Assembly: GCA_012861695.1 (NCBI GenBank)
Contig: JAAOOA010001678.1
Span: 1-64,000 of the forward strand
DNA from: Trematomus loennbergii
Lineage: Eukaryota > Chordata > Actinopteri > Perciformes > Nototheniidae
Direction of reading: 5' to 3'
Length of the DNA stretch: 64,000 nucleotides
The stretch's first letter is position 1, and each line of letters starts with the position of its first letter. Both the position numbers and the translations under genes were made by a program. Below are positions 38,381-60,093 of this stretch, piece after piece. The notes beneath the pieces were generated by a model that saw nothing but the letters and a program-made list of their open reading frames with translations, ran no database searches and was not told the origin of the DNA.

Positions 38381-39670
38381 TGAAATGAAATAACGGTGAT
38401 CAATATGAAAAGAGGGTAGATAACGGTGATCATATGGAAAGGTAAATGAAGGTGATCAATATGAAAAGGTAAATGAAGGTGATCAATATGAAAAGGTAAA
38501 TGAAGGTGATCAATATGAAAAGGTAAATAAAGGTGATCATATAAAAAGGTAAATGAAGGTGATCAATATGGAAAGGTAAATAAAGGTGATCAATATGGAA
38601 AGGTAAATAAAGGTGATCAATATAAAAAGGTAAATGAAGGTGATCAATATGGAAAGGTAAATAAAGGTGATCAATATGGAAAGGTAAATAAAGGTGATCA
38701 ATATAAAAAGGTAAATGAAGGTGATCAATATGGAAAGGTAAATAAAGGTGATCAATATGGAAAGGTAAATAAAGGTGATCAATATAAAAAGGTAAATGAA
38801 GGTGATCAATATGGAAAGGTAAATAAAGGTGATCAATATGGAAAGGTAAATAAAGGTGATCAATATGAAAAGGTAAATGAAGGTGATCAATATGGAAAGG
38901 TAAATAAAGGTGATCAATATGGAAAGGTAAATAAAGGTGATCAATATAAAAAGGTAAATAAAGGTGATCAATATGGAAAGGTAAATAAAGGTGATCAATA
39001 TGAAAAGGTAACTAAAGGTGATCAATATAAAAAGGTAAATGAAGGTGATCAATATGAAAAGGTAAATGAAGGTGATCAATATGGAAAGGTAAATAAAGGT
39101 GATCAATATGGAAAGGTAAATAAAGGTGATCAATATGGAAAGGTAAATAAAGGTGATCAATATGGAAAGGTAAATAAAGGTGATCAATATGGAAAGGTAA
39201 ATAAAGGTGATCAATATAAAAAGGTAAATGAAGGTGATCAATATGAAAAGGTAAATGAAGGTGATCAATATGGAAAGGTAAATAAAGGTGATCAATATGG
39301 AAAGGTAAATAAAGGTGATCAATATAAAAAGGTAAATAAAGGGGATCAATATGGAAAGGTAAATAAAGGTGATCAATATGAAAAGAGGAGGTAAATAAAG
39401 GTGATCAATATGAAAAGGTGAATAAAGGTGATCAATATGGAAAGGTAAATAAAGGTGATCAATATGAAAAGTGAATAAAGGTGATCAATATGGAAAGGTA
39501 AATAAAGGTGATCAATATGAAAAGGTAAATAAAGGTGATCAATATGAAAAGGTAAATAAAGGTGATCAATATGGAAAGGTAAACAAAGGTGATCAATATG
39601 AAAAGGTAAATAAAGGTGATCAATATGAAAAGGTAAATAAAGATGATCAATATGAAAAGGTAACTAAAGG
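38381..39670 (+). repeat. 27-bp minisatellite, about 47 units
   Basis: The unit reads GGTAAATAAAGGTGATC, AATATGGAAA, with TGAAGG and ATAAAA variants. As 27 is divisible by three, the minus strand gives a 279-residue ORF of nine-residue hydrophobic repeats (ITFIYLSIL); it is a repeat artefact. Confidence 0.95.
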
Positions 39671-40397
39671 AAGTATTGACTGGTTTCTAAATGTGATTGA
39701 GTTTGTAAGTGAAAGTGTCTCTGATGGAAATGACTTCAGATCAATGGAAACCCAAAGGTAATGTTTGAGCCTCACTAAATGTTCCTAACAACACAGAACT
39801 GTATTATTCCCAGTCGTCATGGTAACGTCATCAGTTGGGGCAGATTTCACCTCAATAGGTTTCTGAAGCAGGAGCTCTGAGAACAGCTGAGTGCAGCGAC
39901 ACACACTGATAACACACACATTACAGAGATCAATACATCACTCAGAGTTACTTTATTTTGTTACATGTTCCTCCATTAGAGAACATTTTCATTTGTTTCT
40001 TTTTAGAAAGCAGTAAACCATTGGATCTTTAGTTTCACATCAAATCCACTTTCCTCTAGTGTCTGAGACGCTAGGAGAAACCAATACATGTGTTGATGGA
40101 AAGACGAGAAGACGGACATTTGGGAGATGGGTTTTTATTGGAAAGTGAAACACGGACAGGAAAGGGTTAACAATGCAGAGCGACTTCATGTGACGTTCAC
40201 CTCTGAACCCCAAACTAAAGAGAACGTCACAGTCCGCTGGCTATGTACACAAAACCTCCCTGTCCCTAAATCATAGCAACATTATCAAAATCACACACTA
40301 TTATGTTTTAAAACCAATTCAAGAGACATGTTATAAATAAAGACACTTCTGATTCATTTAGAAAAGCTCAGAAAGGAAAACAATATCACTCGCTGCT

Positions 40398-40400
<3 letters not shown>

Positions 40401-40479
<79 letters not shown>

Positions 40480-40486
40480 TGTGTGT

Positions 40487-40525
<39 letters not shown>

Positions 40526-40564
40526 TGTGTGTGTGTGTGTGTCTGTGTGTGTGTGTGTGTGTGT
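40401..40564 (+). repeat. GT microsatellite
   Basis: About 164 bp of GT repeat with three CT and one GG interruptions. Confidence 0.96.
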
Positions 40565-40679
40565 AAATACATAATCAGAGGGAAAGCCACCTTTTGATGT
40601 GAAACCCAAATGATCAAAATAACATGATTCCTCTGTTTTCCAATCAATGAGCTATTGCTTGATTTCCAAACCCTAATAT

Positions 40680-40775
40680 GACAGTTATTGATCAGGTGAT
40701 CAGTTATTGATCAGGTGATCAGTTATTGATCAGGTGATCAGTTATTGATCAGATGATCAGTTATTGATCAGATGA
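40680..40775 (+). repeat. 19-bp tandem repeat with palindromic core
   Basis: About five units of AGTTATTGATCAGGTGATC; each contains TGATCAGGTGATCA-like symmetry. Confidence 0.85.
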
Positions 40776-41082
40776 TGAATAATGAACAGTTTACGGGGAG
40801 AATGTGGTGGCAGCGCCCCCTGATGCATAAACCTAAAGACACAGAACAGAACATGAGTCACTTCTCTGATCTGCTTCTGATCTACAGGTCAATGTTTCTA
40901 ATGGTGTTACACTATTTTATTGAACTGATGTCATTGATTTTCTAATATGTGTGTTTCTGAAAGCATCGTGCCTTTCTGAGGTCACTCTGCAGAAGGGTTT
41001 GAACTCTAAAGCTGCAGCTGGAGAGGTTTGAGAGCAGAGAAAGAGCTCTGATGCAACAGGTGGAGAGTTGATGTGAAGCCCC

Positions 41083-50712
<9,630 letters not shown>

Positions 50713-50845
50713 CTCATCTTCATGTTGATCTCACGAGGCTTTCTGTGTGAAAGGTTCTTGATCCACAGAAACACAGCCGTCCTTTCTGCAGAGCGGGATG
50801 TCAACGAGAGAGACACACAGAAGGGAGGTCACACCAGCTCCGTCT

Positions 50846-50890
50846 GAGCCAATGAGAATTCAGTCTGAGCGTCGCGTCACTTGTTGCTCG
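50846..50890 (-). promoter_or_regulatory. Putative X-Y module of the MHC class I promoter
   Basis: On the gene strand, reading toward the leader exon: CGAGCAACAAG (X1-like, RFX), TGACGCG directly after (X2/CRE-like), then about 20 bp later CTCATTGGCT (Y box, inverted CCAAT at 50849-50853, NF-Y). The module lies 134-178 bp upstream of the ATG. Order and spacing agree with the SXY modules used by RFX, CREB/ATF, NF-Y and NLRC5/CIITA. An S box, which should lie just beyond 50905, and an interferon response element were not clearly seen. Confidence 0.6.
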
Positions 50891-50956
50891 GTAAATCTGC
50901 CTCACTCAGGTTGTGTATCGAAAGTGATATACTACAGATCAGATACTCTGCAGTCT

Positions 50957-50975
50957 GGGGGGGGGGGGGGGGGGG
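50957..50975 (+). repeat. G19 homopolymer
   Basis: Nineteen consecutive G residues about 70 bp upstream of the X-Y module with respect to the MHC gene. The exact length is unreliable in any assembly. Confidence 0.9.
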
Positions 50976-52279
50976 TCATGTGAGAGTGTGTTATTTGACA
51001 CAGACCTGTGTGCTATCAAAGCATCAGGTTCTTGGAGGAGATGTCCATACCAAGTCCATATCCATTGAATGATGTTCTGTATGTTACGTATGTGAAGGTG
51101 TTGTGGTTCAGTTCAGCTCTCTGCACACATCATGCCTTCTATCAGGACAAACTATATCATAAAACACAAGAGCTTCCATATCTGACCTCAGCGTTTGAAT
51201 GAAAGCAATATGAATGAAAGCAAGCAGAAAGAGAGTCAGAGAGCGTCTGAAACATCCGATCTGTGAACGCTGAGCAGTGCTTCTACCAGATAAATGTAAC
51301 ACCTGTGTTGATGTTTGAACACCTGACGCTGTGTTTCACTTTGTTTCAGCTCTGTTTCTACTTCAACCCTCAACAGGAATGAGAGCTGTACTCTCTCTCT
51401 TCCTGAAAGCAGCAGCTAATGATTGACAGGTGGTTTCTCTGAGCCCTGTGTTACTGTGTGTCTCTTCCCCTAACTGTCTGTCCCCAGGTGAGCTCTCTCA
51501 GGTGATCCCAATCCCTCGCCTTCATCAAAGGCTGAGAGAGCTGCAGCAGCTTCATCTCCTCTTCCTCCTGCTCTGCATGGATGTGTGTGATCAGTGTGTT
51601 GTCTCTGTGGGACACTTGGCACTCGTTGGGACTCGTTGTTTTTAACCGTCCTGTCGTGTTCGGGTCAAATCTGACTGATTTACATCAATTAAATATTGTG
51701 TTTCACATGTGATGGCCTCCAGGCCTCATGATATCCTCCACAGTAGCATGTGAACATATCAACTGCTGATCCACACTTTCATTGAGTTTTGAGAGGTTTA
51801 GTCAACTTTGTAACTCATAGGAGATGAATGGAGAACCCTAGATGATGTTCCTCCATCAGATACACAACCACATCAACAACCATGTTATCTGTTAGTCTAT
51901 TCTTTGTATACTCACTGCAGGTATTCATGTGAACCAGTAGAGACTTTCTTTACTGCTTAAAAAGGAATAACATTTGGTGATGATAATGTTTTTTTTAGCC
52001 TTTAGTACGTTTTTTTAAATTGGTTAGTGAGCCCTCTTTGCTTTTGAGCTTTAAAGACATCTTTATGGTGATTACTAATCACTAATCACTAATCGCTCAC
52101 TAATCAGTGATTAATGAGCGATGTGTTCTGGTTCAATAAACAGGGAGGAGGCAGAACTGGGGAGGGCGACACCTTGTGGTGAGAAGAGCTTCATGATTTA
52201 TTATTATTAGATGGAGAAGTACAATTTAGAGGTACTTGTACTTTATTTGAGTATTTCAATGTTATTCTGTGTACTTTGA
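50976..52279 (+). other. Upstream of MHC class I gene, no gene seen
   Basis: The ORF at 51430-51645 shows no family. CCTGTCGTGTTCGGGTCAAA at 51649 resembles a terminus of a teleost DNA transposon, but no partner was found. Confidence 0.4.
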
Positions 52280-52925
52280 CTCCACTACATGTATTTAATA
52301 CCTTTAGTTACTTCACAGATGTGGATGAATGATGTGAAATATAATCAAGTGTTAAATCAGACTTTAGTTCCACCTGGAGTAAATCCACAAGCTACCCTGC
52401 AGTATACAAAGTCATTCAAACTAGCTGCACCTTTACCAGCTTTGAGAACACTTTCATGATCAATCATTATAAAACATATCATATATATTATTCTGAAATG
52501 GACCAATCTGCACAATGACTACTTTTATTGTCGCTACTTTCACTATATTTTGATGAGAATACTTTTCTACTTTTACTTGAGGAACATTTTGAATGCAGGA
52601 CTTTTACTGTAACAGAGTATTCCTACACTCTGGTACTTCTACTTTTACTCAAGTACAAGAGCTGAGTACTTCTACTTCTACTCAAGTACAAGATCTGAGT
52701 ACTTCTACTTTTACTCAAGTACAAGAGCTGAGTACTTCTTCTTTTACTCAAGTACAAGATCTGAGTACTTCTACTTTTACTCAAGTACAAGATCTGAGTA
52801 CTTCTACTTTTACTCAAGTACAAGATCTGAGTACTTCTACTTTTACTCAAGTACAAGATCTGAGTACTTCTACTTTTACTCAAGTACAAGATCTGAGTAC
52901 TTCTACTTTTACCCAACAAAGTATT
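52280..52925 (+). repeat. Inverted repeat, right arm with 33-bp array
   Basis: Inverse of 49945-50556. The array TACTTCTACTTTTACTCAAG plus TACAAGATCTGAG has about nine 33-bp units at 52630-52915, more homogeneous than in the left arm. Confidence 0.85.
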
Positions 52926-53500
52926 TAATGAATAAGCGTTTTATAAACGGCCGTTGGTCGCTTAGCTAGCTGGGGACATTCAAAATTAGCCTAAATATAA
53001 AATCATAGAACAAATGAACTTATTGATCTCAGATATGAACAGGACTCACACAGAATCAAGTTGATATTATAAAAAACTAGATACAACAGTTATATTACGT
53101 TTAATCTACTTTTATAACTTTTATGAACATTTTAAGACAGAGTTTTAACAGACTCATCTCTCAGCGTAGAGCCGCACGCGCACGAACTGACATGAGTGAC
53201 TGACCAACAGACAACGACGTAAGACGTCACACGTTGACATAAAAATGAAATTAATCAGATTACATTTTTGGTTTAAATAAAAACTAATCCTTTTACATGG
53301 CTAACAAAAACACATTTAAGCTATTAGCTAATAATAATAATTAAAGACCAATAATATATACATTATTCTGAAACGTAATAAACATTTACACAATTATATT
53401 ATCGGTAAACATTTCATTCAACTTGTTAACCCTTCGATGCCCGAGTGACTGGACTCTACACTCTTCCATAAGTGGGTAAAAAGGACCCGTATTAGAATAA
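52926..53500 (+). other. No gene seen
   Basis: AT-rich stretch with a CG-containing segment near 53165-53230. Nothing recognised before the LINE tail. Confidence 0.4.
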
Positions 53501-53738
53501 TAGGCAAGGCAAGGCAAGGCAAGGCAAGTTTATTTATATAGCACCTTTCAACACAAGGTAATTCAAAGTGCTTTACAAAAATGGAAGACATTAAAAATGG
53601 CATTTAAAATCAGTCATTAAAAAGAAAAGATAATAAAATAAACATTAAAAGAAAAAATACATGGATAAAAGTTAAAAGTTACAGTGCAGTTTAAGATGTG
53701 AATAGTTCAATTAAAAGCAGCGGCAAAAAGAAAAGTCT

Positions 53739-56605
53739 TCAGCCTGGATTTAAAAGTAGTAAGAGTTGCAGCGGACCTGCAGGTTTCTGGGAGTTTGTTC
53801 CAGATATTTGGAGCATAATAACTGAATGCTGCTTACCATGTTTAGTTCTGACTCTGGGGACAGAAAGCTGACCAGTCCCTGAAGACCTGAGAGTTCTGGA
53901 TGGTTCATAATTTAGCAGTAGGTCAGACATGTATTTTGGGCCTAAACCATTCAAAGCTTTATAAACCAGCAACAATATTTTGAAATCTATTCTTTGACAC
54001 ACAGGAAGCCAGTGTAAGGACTTCAGAACAGGAGTGATGTGATCCACTTTCTTAGTGTTAGTGAGGACTCGAGCAGCGGCGTTCTGAATTAGCTGCAGCT
54101 TTCTAATAGATTTTTTAGTGAGGCCTGTAAAGACACCATTGCAGTAGTCGAGTCTACTGAAGATAAAAGCATGGACAAGTTTTTCCAAATCCTGCTGTGA
54201 CATTAGTCTTTAATCCTAGATATGTTCTTTAGGTGATAGTAGGCTGATTTAGTAACTGTTTTAATGTGACTGTTGAAACTCAGGTCAGAGTCCATGACTA
54301 CACCTAGATTTCTGGCTTTATCTGTTGTTTTGAACATTGCAGACTGAAGCTCAGCGCTAACTTTTATACGTTCTGCCTTGGCTCCAAAAACCATTACCTC
54401 AGTTTTATCTTTGTTTAATTGGAGAAAGTTCTGACACATCCAGTCATTGATTTGTTCAATGCACTTACTCAGTGTTTGAATTGGAGCATAATCTCCTGGT
54501 GAAATTGTTACGTAAATTTGTGTGTCATCCGCATAGCTATGGTAACTTATTTTGTTGTTTTTCATTATCTGAGCCAGTGGTAGCATGTAGATGTTAAAGA
54601 GAAGAGGCCCCAAGATGGAGCCTTGAGGTACCCCACATGTCATATTTGTCAACTCAGATGTGTATTTACCTATAGAAACAAAGTTTTTTCTGTCCTTTAA
54701 GTAGGACTCAAACCAATTTAGAACTGTTGCCGAAAGTCCCACCCAGTTTTCTAGTCGGTCTAGTAATATGTTGTGGTCAACAGTGTCAAACGCAGCACTG
54801 AGATCTAATAATACTAACACTGAAGTTCTGCCACTGTCTGTGTTTAAGTGGATGTCATTGAAGACCTTTACAAGAGCAGTCTCAGTGCTGTGGTTTGGAC
54901 GAAATCCTGACTGGAACACATCCAAACAGTTATTTAAATGCAAGAAGTTACTCAACTGTTGAAATACAACTTTTTCAATGATTTTACCTAGAAATGGCAG
55001 GTTTGATATTGGCCTGTAATTGTTCATTACTGAGCATCTAGATTATTCTTTTTTAAGAGCGGTTTAATGACTGCAGTTTTCAGGGCCTCTGGAAAAATAC
55101 CTGAGTGAAGAGATGTGTTTACTATATGAAGTAGATCTGAGGCCATGCAAGGAAAAACATCTTTGAAAAATCCTGTTGGAATAATATCAAGGCAGCAGGA
55201 GGAGGATTTCAGAAGTTGAATAATGTCCTCTAAGTTTTTACCATTAATCTGATGGAATTGTGTCATGGTGTTTGAATTGATATTAGGTGGACATAGGGAC
55301 AAAACATTTGCTGTACCTGATGCAGAGGCACTGACTGCTTGTCTAATTTTCTGAATTTTGTCAGTGAAGAAGGAGGCAAAATCATTGCACGCCCTGGTGG
55401 ATAGAAATTCAGAGGCTACTGACACTGGGGGGTTAGTTAGTCTGTCGACGGTAGCAAACAAGGCACGTGCGTTGTTTTTGTTTTTGGTAATGATGTCAGA
55501 GAAGAAAGACTGTCGTGCGTTTTTCAATTCCAAATTATAAAGGCCAAGTCTCTCTTTATAGATTTCAAAGTGAACCTGGAGATTTGTTTTTCGCCACCTA
55601 CGTTCAGCTTTTCGACACTCTCTTTTTTCTGTTCTCACGGTCATGGCCTTTCTCCATGGAGATATTTTCTTGCAATCACTTCCTTTACCTTAGTTGGAGC
55701 AATGGTATCTATAACATTTTTAATTTTTGAATTAAAATGATCTACTAGCTCATTTACTGAGATGTTAGCAGGGGCAAGTGTGGATGAAAAATTATGAGTA
55801 AACATTTCCCTAGTATTTTCAGTTAAATATCGCTTTGTGGTTACCTCTTTCTGAACATTTTTGTGAACAGAAATAGAGCTCTCAAAGAAAACACAGGAAT
55901 GATCAGAGAGTGCAACATCAGTCACCACAACCTTTGAGATATTCAGACCCTTTGAGATAATTAAGTCCAGAGTGTGCCCCTTATTGTGCGTGGGCTCCGC
56001 CACATGCTGAGTCAGTCCATAGTTATCAAGAACACAAAACAGTTCTTTAGCCCCTCTGTCCTGGGGGTTGTCAACATGGATGTTAAAATCACCAACAATG
56101 ACTAACGGTCAAAGTCAATACACACTATAGACAGCAGTTCAGTAAAATCATCAAAAAAGCTTGCACAGTATTTGGGTGGTCTATAGATATTTAGGAACAG
56201 AGCTCGAGAGGAGCATTTCAGCTGAAGGGCCACATATTCAAAAGAAGCAAAGTCCCCATAAGATGTCTTCCTGCATTGAATGGAATCATTGAACAAAATA
56301 GCAACTCCACCCCCTTTCTTATGCATTCTTTCCTGACTCATAAAACTAAAGTTGGGAGGGGTTGATTCGATAAGAACAGCTGCACTGTTATTTTGTTCAA
56401 TCCAAGTTTCCGTTAAAAACATAAAATCGAGATTGTGCTCAGTGATAAAATCATTGATTAAAAATGTTTTTCCTGCCAAAGACCTGACATTTAATAAAGC
56501 TAGTTTAAGTTTGTTAAATACACTATCAGTAAAAAATTTGTGACAAGCTGTGGCTGACATGGAATCACTGCTAAATTTGATAACCTCACACAAACGTTTG
56601 AGCAC
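53739..56605 (-). pseudogene. LINE ORF2 (AP endonuclease + reverse transcriptase), broken by single-base shifts
   Basis: Five consecutive open pieces on the minus strand: 56605-56102 and about 56100-55641 (endonuclease: LLNVRSLAGK, LTETWIE, KGGGVAILF, VGDFNIHVD, ALSDHSCVF), 55644-55027 (linker), 55027-54203 (RT: NNYRPISNLPFLGKIIEKV, SGFRPNHSTETAL, VLLDLSAAFDTVDHN, CGVPQGSILGPLLFN and the active-site YADD at residues 165-168), and 54203-53739 (thumb/C-terminal part). Joins at about 56103, 55642, 55027 and 54204 each need one extra base. At three of them the stop of one piece overlaps the ATG of the next. All catalytic residues looked for are present. Confidence 0.87.
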
Positions 56606-56787
56606 TTCCTGTTTCTAAGCTGATTTACCGCTCTTAATCTATTACCTATCAACACAGATATCGGCAAAGCTACTGGCAGGCAGGGCCCCGGCATGTGCTG
56701 GAAAGAGTTGAGAGTGCCATATGCCCTTGAGCCTGGACCCAGCACATATCAGAAAAGTTTGTTGCGTTTTGTACACACACATCCTTA

Positions 56788-58422
56788 TCAGGCTTCGGAG
56801 ACTGCAGATGCTTTCTTGAAGGGGGGAGGTGGTTGACGTAGGCACGGTGATGAAGACGGGGGAGATGGTGCGCGTCTCTGCTTCGGTGATTTTGGTGGGC
56901 GTTGTGGAAGGGCGGGGGTAAAGGACATGCTGCCAGGGGGGGGAGGTGGTTGACGTAGGCTTGTCTTCGGTGATTTTGGTGGGCGTCGTTGAGGGGCGGG
57001 GGTAAAGGACATGCTGCCAACCCTGCATATCGCCTTCATGCGGTCATCGAACTCCAGGGGGGAGGGCGAGGGTGAAAGGGTGAGCGGAGAGTAGAGAGAG
57101 CTGGGGGATGAATGAAGAGTATCCTCAAAGGCGTTGACAGGGGGGGTGACGGGCAGTGGAGACTCCTCCATTTGTGTCATAGGTCTCCCATAATCAGAAC
57201 ATTCCTCAGGCGGGTGCAGTGATACTTCTTCAGGGTTTTCTGCGCGATGTGTTGTGTCTTTCTCCTGTTTTGATTCCTCTTGCCGCTTGTCCTTGGCAGA
57301 GGGAACAGATTGCTGACGCAGGCAGTTGAATATGTTAGAGATAAACAATTTCACTCCTGACTTGTTCAGGCAAACTCCATCTGCCTTAAAAAGATGTCTG
57401 CGATCCCAGAAAAAGTTAAAATTGTCAATAAAATGGACAGAATGGTCAGTACAGGCAGCTGAAAGCCACGTGTTCAGTGCAAACAGTCTGCTGAATCTCT
57501 CCACTCCTCTTCTGACTGGCGGTAGAGGGCCACTGATGAACACCTCCGCATTTAGAGAGCTGACAGTTTCCAACAGACATTTAAAGTCTTCTTTCAGCGC
57601 TTCTGACTGTTGTTTCACAACATCATTTGTTCCAATATGTAGTACCACATTCTTCACAGTCGGATGTTCAGCCCCAATATGCAGGATCTTCTCAGCCAAG
57701 TCGGAGACCATATCCTTGGGAAAACAGAGTACTTTGGTGTTGTTCTTACTACACAGACCTTTTACATCTCTTACAGCAGAGTCACCCACAATCAGAGTTT
57801 CAGGCCCAGTCGTTAGCTTTCCCTCTAGCCTTTTACTTTTGGAGTAGCTATTGGTCCTTACCCTGCTGTGTGAAGAGGACAGGTTATCCAGGTCATCAGA
57901 AAGAGATCTCCGGTTCTCGGTCAGCGGAGCGTATCTGTTCTGGATTGGCACACTTGGTGGTTTAGGAGGATTGTTTGTAGTTCTCCCTTTAGCAGCTGTC
58001 CACGGCTGTTTCCTAGTATGAATAGGGGTTGAAGAGGCACTCTTCCTGGGTGATAACAATGCAGGCCAGCCGGTCGCATCACAGATTTCAGAGCGCTGGG
58101 CTCTGCCTGTTATTCGTCCTCCCAAATCCCATGGAAATGATTTACTCTTAGGCTTTGCACCCAGAGAGTTCCAGGGAGGACTACCACTTGTAGATTTATT
58201 ACCCAGTACACAGCCCTCCTGTTCCTTGGAAACCTTGTAGCTGCTAACTAGCTGTGAGTTAGCATACCCTTTTCCATTATTTTGCAACACTGGTAAAGTG
58301 GTGTTATTCCCACAACATAGTCCATTCACTTCCACGTTAACTTCCAACCGTTGCATTTTCATTTCCAACACAGCCATCTTCTGTAGAAGTTTGTGGAAGT
58401 CATCTGTAGAGAACGGAGGCAT
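56788..58422 (-). CDS. LINE ORF1 with SGNH/GDSL-type esterase domain
   Basis: 544 residues from the ATG at 58422 (MPPFSTDDFHKLLQKM). Residues 11-33 have the leucine spacing of a short coiled coil. Residues about 208-365 form an SGNH-hydrolase-like esterase domain: nucleophile motif GDSAVRD (S215), HIGTNDV (G264, N266), GPLPPVRRG, and FKADGVCLNKSG, where the usual D-x-x-H ends in cysteine (C351). ORF1 proteins with esterase domains are known from CR1/L2-group LINEs, where they bind RNA and membranes or lipids. The C-terminus is proline-rich and contains a tandem duplication of about 110-120 bp (56820-57020). Loss of the histidine suggests catalysis is lost or the alignment differs there. Confidence 0.85.
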   Translation of the reverse strand: MPPFSTDDFHKLLQKMAVLEMKMQRLEVNVEVNGLCCGNNTTLPVLQNNGKGYANSQLVSSYKVSKEQEGCVLGNKSTSGSPPWNSLGAKPKSKSFPWDLGGRITGRAQRSEICDATGWPALLSPRKSASSTPIHTRKQPWTAAKGRTTNNPPKPPSVPIQNRYAPLTENRRSLSDDLDNLSSSHSRVRTNSYSKSKRLEGKLTTGPETLIVGDSAVRDVKGLCSKNNTKVLCFPKDMVSDLAEKILHIGAEHPTVKNVVLHIGTNDVVKQQSEALKEDFKCLLETVSSLNAEVFISGPLPPVRRGVERFSRLFALNTWLSAACTDHSVHFIDNFNFFWDRRHLFKADGVCLNKSGVKLFISNIFNCLRQQSVPSAKDKRQEESKQEKDTTHRAENPEEVSLHPPEECSDYGRPMTQMEESPLPVTPPVNAFEDTLHSSPSSLYSPLTLSPSPSPLEFDDRMKAICRVGSMSFTPAPQRRPPKSPKTSLRQPPPPPGSMSFTPALPQRPPKSPKQRRAPSPPSSSPCLRQPPPPFKKASAVSEA

Positions 58423-58750
58423 TTTGCTACCAACTAGCTTAAGCTAAATAGCATGCAGTAGCCTACCAGGCTTTAGCTGTTGCTAGGCCACGCTACTGTA
58501 AGACTGAGGTCGTCGTAAAAATGTTGAAATATGGCTGAAACCCTCCGTCTATTTACGATGAATAACTGTCCCAGTGATAAGTTAATGTCCAGGAGCCGCT
58601 GCTCGAAGTTTTCAGAGAATAAGAATAGGAAAATCAGCATAAAAAGTAAGCAGAGGCAAGAGCAAGCGGAAAAGCGTCTGCACTGTAAGAAAGATAACAG
58701 TAACATCCGCATTATGAACACTGGCATTTGTTTTCAGAAGATATTATGAT

Positions 58751-59786
58751 AGTGTCGTTCGTTCCGGTGCACTCCGACAGCATTAGCACTACATCGAGAT
58801 TAAGATTAAACTAATTTATTTTGGGAACAGCCGCATATATGGAGTTAGCCATATATGTGTCAATTACTGTTCATAAACATTTGAAACAAATGCCGGTGTC
58901 AGACAGACACAAACACACCGAACACACAGAGCTGAGCTGAGCAGAGCACATACACACACATCATGCGCCTTGGTGACTGACTGGACATCTCCTTCATAAA
59001 ACTAATAAAAGAGGTGTGTGTAGAGGTGTGTGTCGAGGTGTGTGTGGTTAACACGTAGCAGCCTGCAGTCACTCTTAAACTGTTCTGATGAAGTTAAACA
59101 CAGCGAAGGCGGTGCGTAAAAAGGCACAGCACTTTACCCACTGGTGCTGCACTTCTCAGAGGCGGAGTATACATCCCGCTGCCTCCGGATGCTGCAGCCG
59201 TTTTAAGAAGTGAAGGAGGGTTTCCTTCTATAAACAGCTGCGGGCAGCAGATACCGTGAGAGTCCCGGACATTAATTAATAGATCAAGGCAGACTGGTTT
59301 ACTCTCCTGTTTTGCCAATCCGGTGCTTAAACAAATAGCTCTACACCCCTGGCCGACATGTCCTTAAAATGAAATCCGAGTTTGAAATATATCTCAAATA
59401 ATGTATGCACCACCATTTCCCCACCCATAAACATAACAGTCTGCAATCAAACGGTTGTCTCCTGTGCGCTCCTCTTCCTACTTGACGCACCGTAACATTC
59501 TCGTGCGCACGAGAGGAGACCTTAGGCTGAGCCGCCGAATCCCTCGGAACATCATAAAAGCCATTTTCAACGGTTTTCTGGTGAAAGATTAACTAGCTAC
59601 TGGATGAAATAATATGACTGGGGCATAGGTGCGAAAATTAAACACTTTTTGAAAAAATATTATGATAAAATATTTGTATATTTATAATTCTGCAATATTA
59701 CGATAAACTCACAGCTATTTCGCGGCCCGGCAGTAACACCTCTGCGGCCCGGTACCGGTCCGCGGACCAGGGGTTGGGAACCCCTG
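58751..59786. mobile_element. hAT-like element, right end only
   Basis: The terminal CCGCGGACCAGGGGTTGGGAACCCCTG (read in two parts: GGTCCGCGGACCAGGGG, then GGTTGGGAACCCCTG ending at 59786), preceded by GCGGCCCGGCAGTAACACC, is a well-known teleost hAT end. The left terminus is not found, so the extent to the left is a guess; the LINE or a deletion may have removed it. No transposase ORF is visible. Confidence 0.5.
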
Positions 59787-59794
59787 ATCTAGAG

Positions 59795-60089
59795 GCCTGG
59801 CATATGTACTACAACGTCTCCAGCGCTTTCGAACGGCAATGCCGTGGTTGTCTCCTCCTGATTGGTGGAGTTGGCCCAATAGCCGTCGCCCACCGTCCTG
59901 ACGTCAGGACAGTGTTCAAATCTGGATCAGTTTTTATCAGATCCGTTGCAGCCCCTTTTTTAGAGATTTGGGTATGGAGGAAATAGAGAGGGTTGTGTTT
60001 TCTGACACTTGGTGAGTTCCCTGGAACACCGGGACACATATTCATGTATAAAAGACGTACACAAGTGCATTTTGCATGATAGGTCCCCT
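59795..60089. mobile_element. Right half of a TTAA MITE
   Basis: GGCCTGGCATATGTACTACA to GCATGATAGGTCCCC followed by TTTAAA at 60090 matches 63285-63587. The left half is absent, apparently replaced by the hAT end. Confidence 0.75.
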
Positions 60090-60093
60090 TTAA

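Larger units (their letters stand above)
39671..41082 (-). other. 3' flank / 3' UTR of the MHC class I gene
   Basis: On the minus strand, AATAAA polyA candidates lie at about 40913-40919 and 40133-40139. The stretch includes a GT array at 40401-40564 and a 19-bp tandem repeat (AGTTATTGATCAGGTGATC, about five units, 40680-40775). No other gene is seen. Confidence 0.5.
53502..58750 (-). mobile_element. Nearly full-length L2/CR1-type LINE
   Basis: On the minus strand the element has a 5' region (about 58750-58423), ORF1 with an esterase domain, ORF2 with endonuclease and reverse transcriptase, a short 3' UTR (GCACTTTGAATTACCTTG, GCTATATAAATAAACTTG) and a pentameric CTTGC/TGCCT tail at 53502-53527. 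At about 5.2 kb it is close to a full-length member of the group. I could not fix the 5' end or a target-site duplication. The element is intact apart from single-base frame breaks in ORF2, so it is young. Confidence 0.88.

Noticed and set aside
38537..39376. 279-residue hydrophobic protein on the minus strand
   Set aside because: It is a 27-bp minisatellite; the ORF is open only because 27 is a multiple of three.
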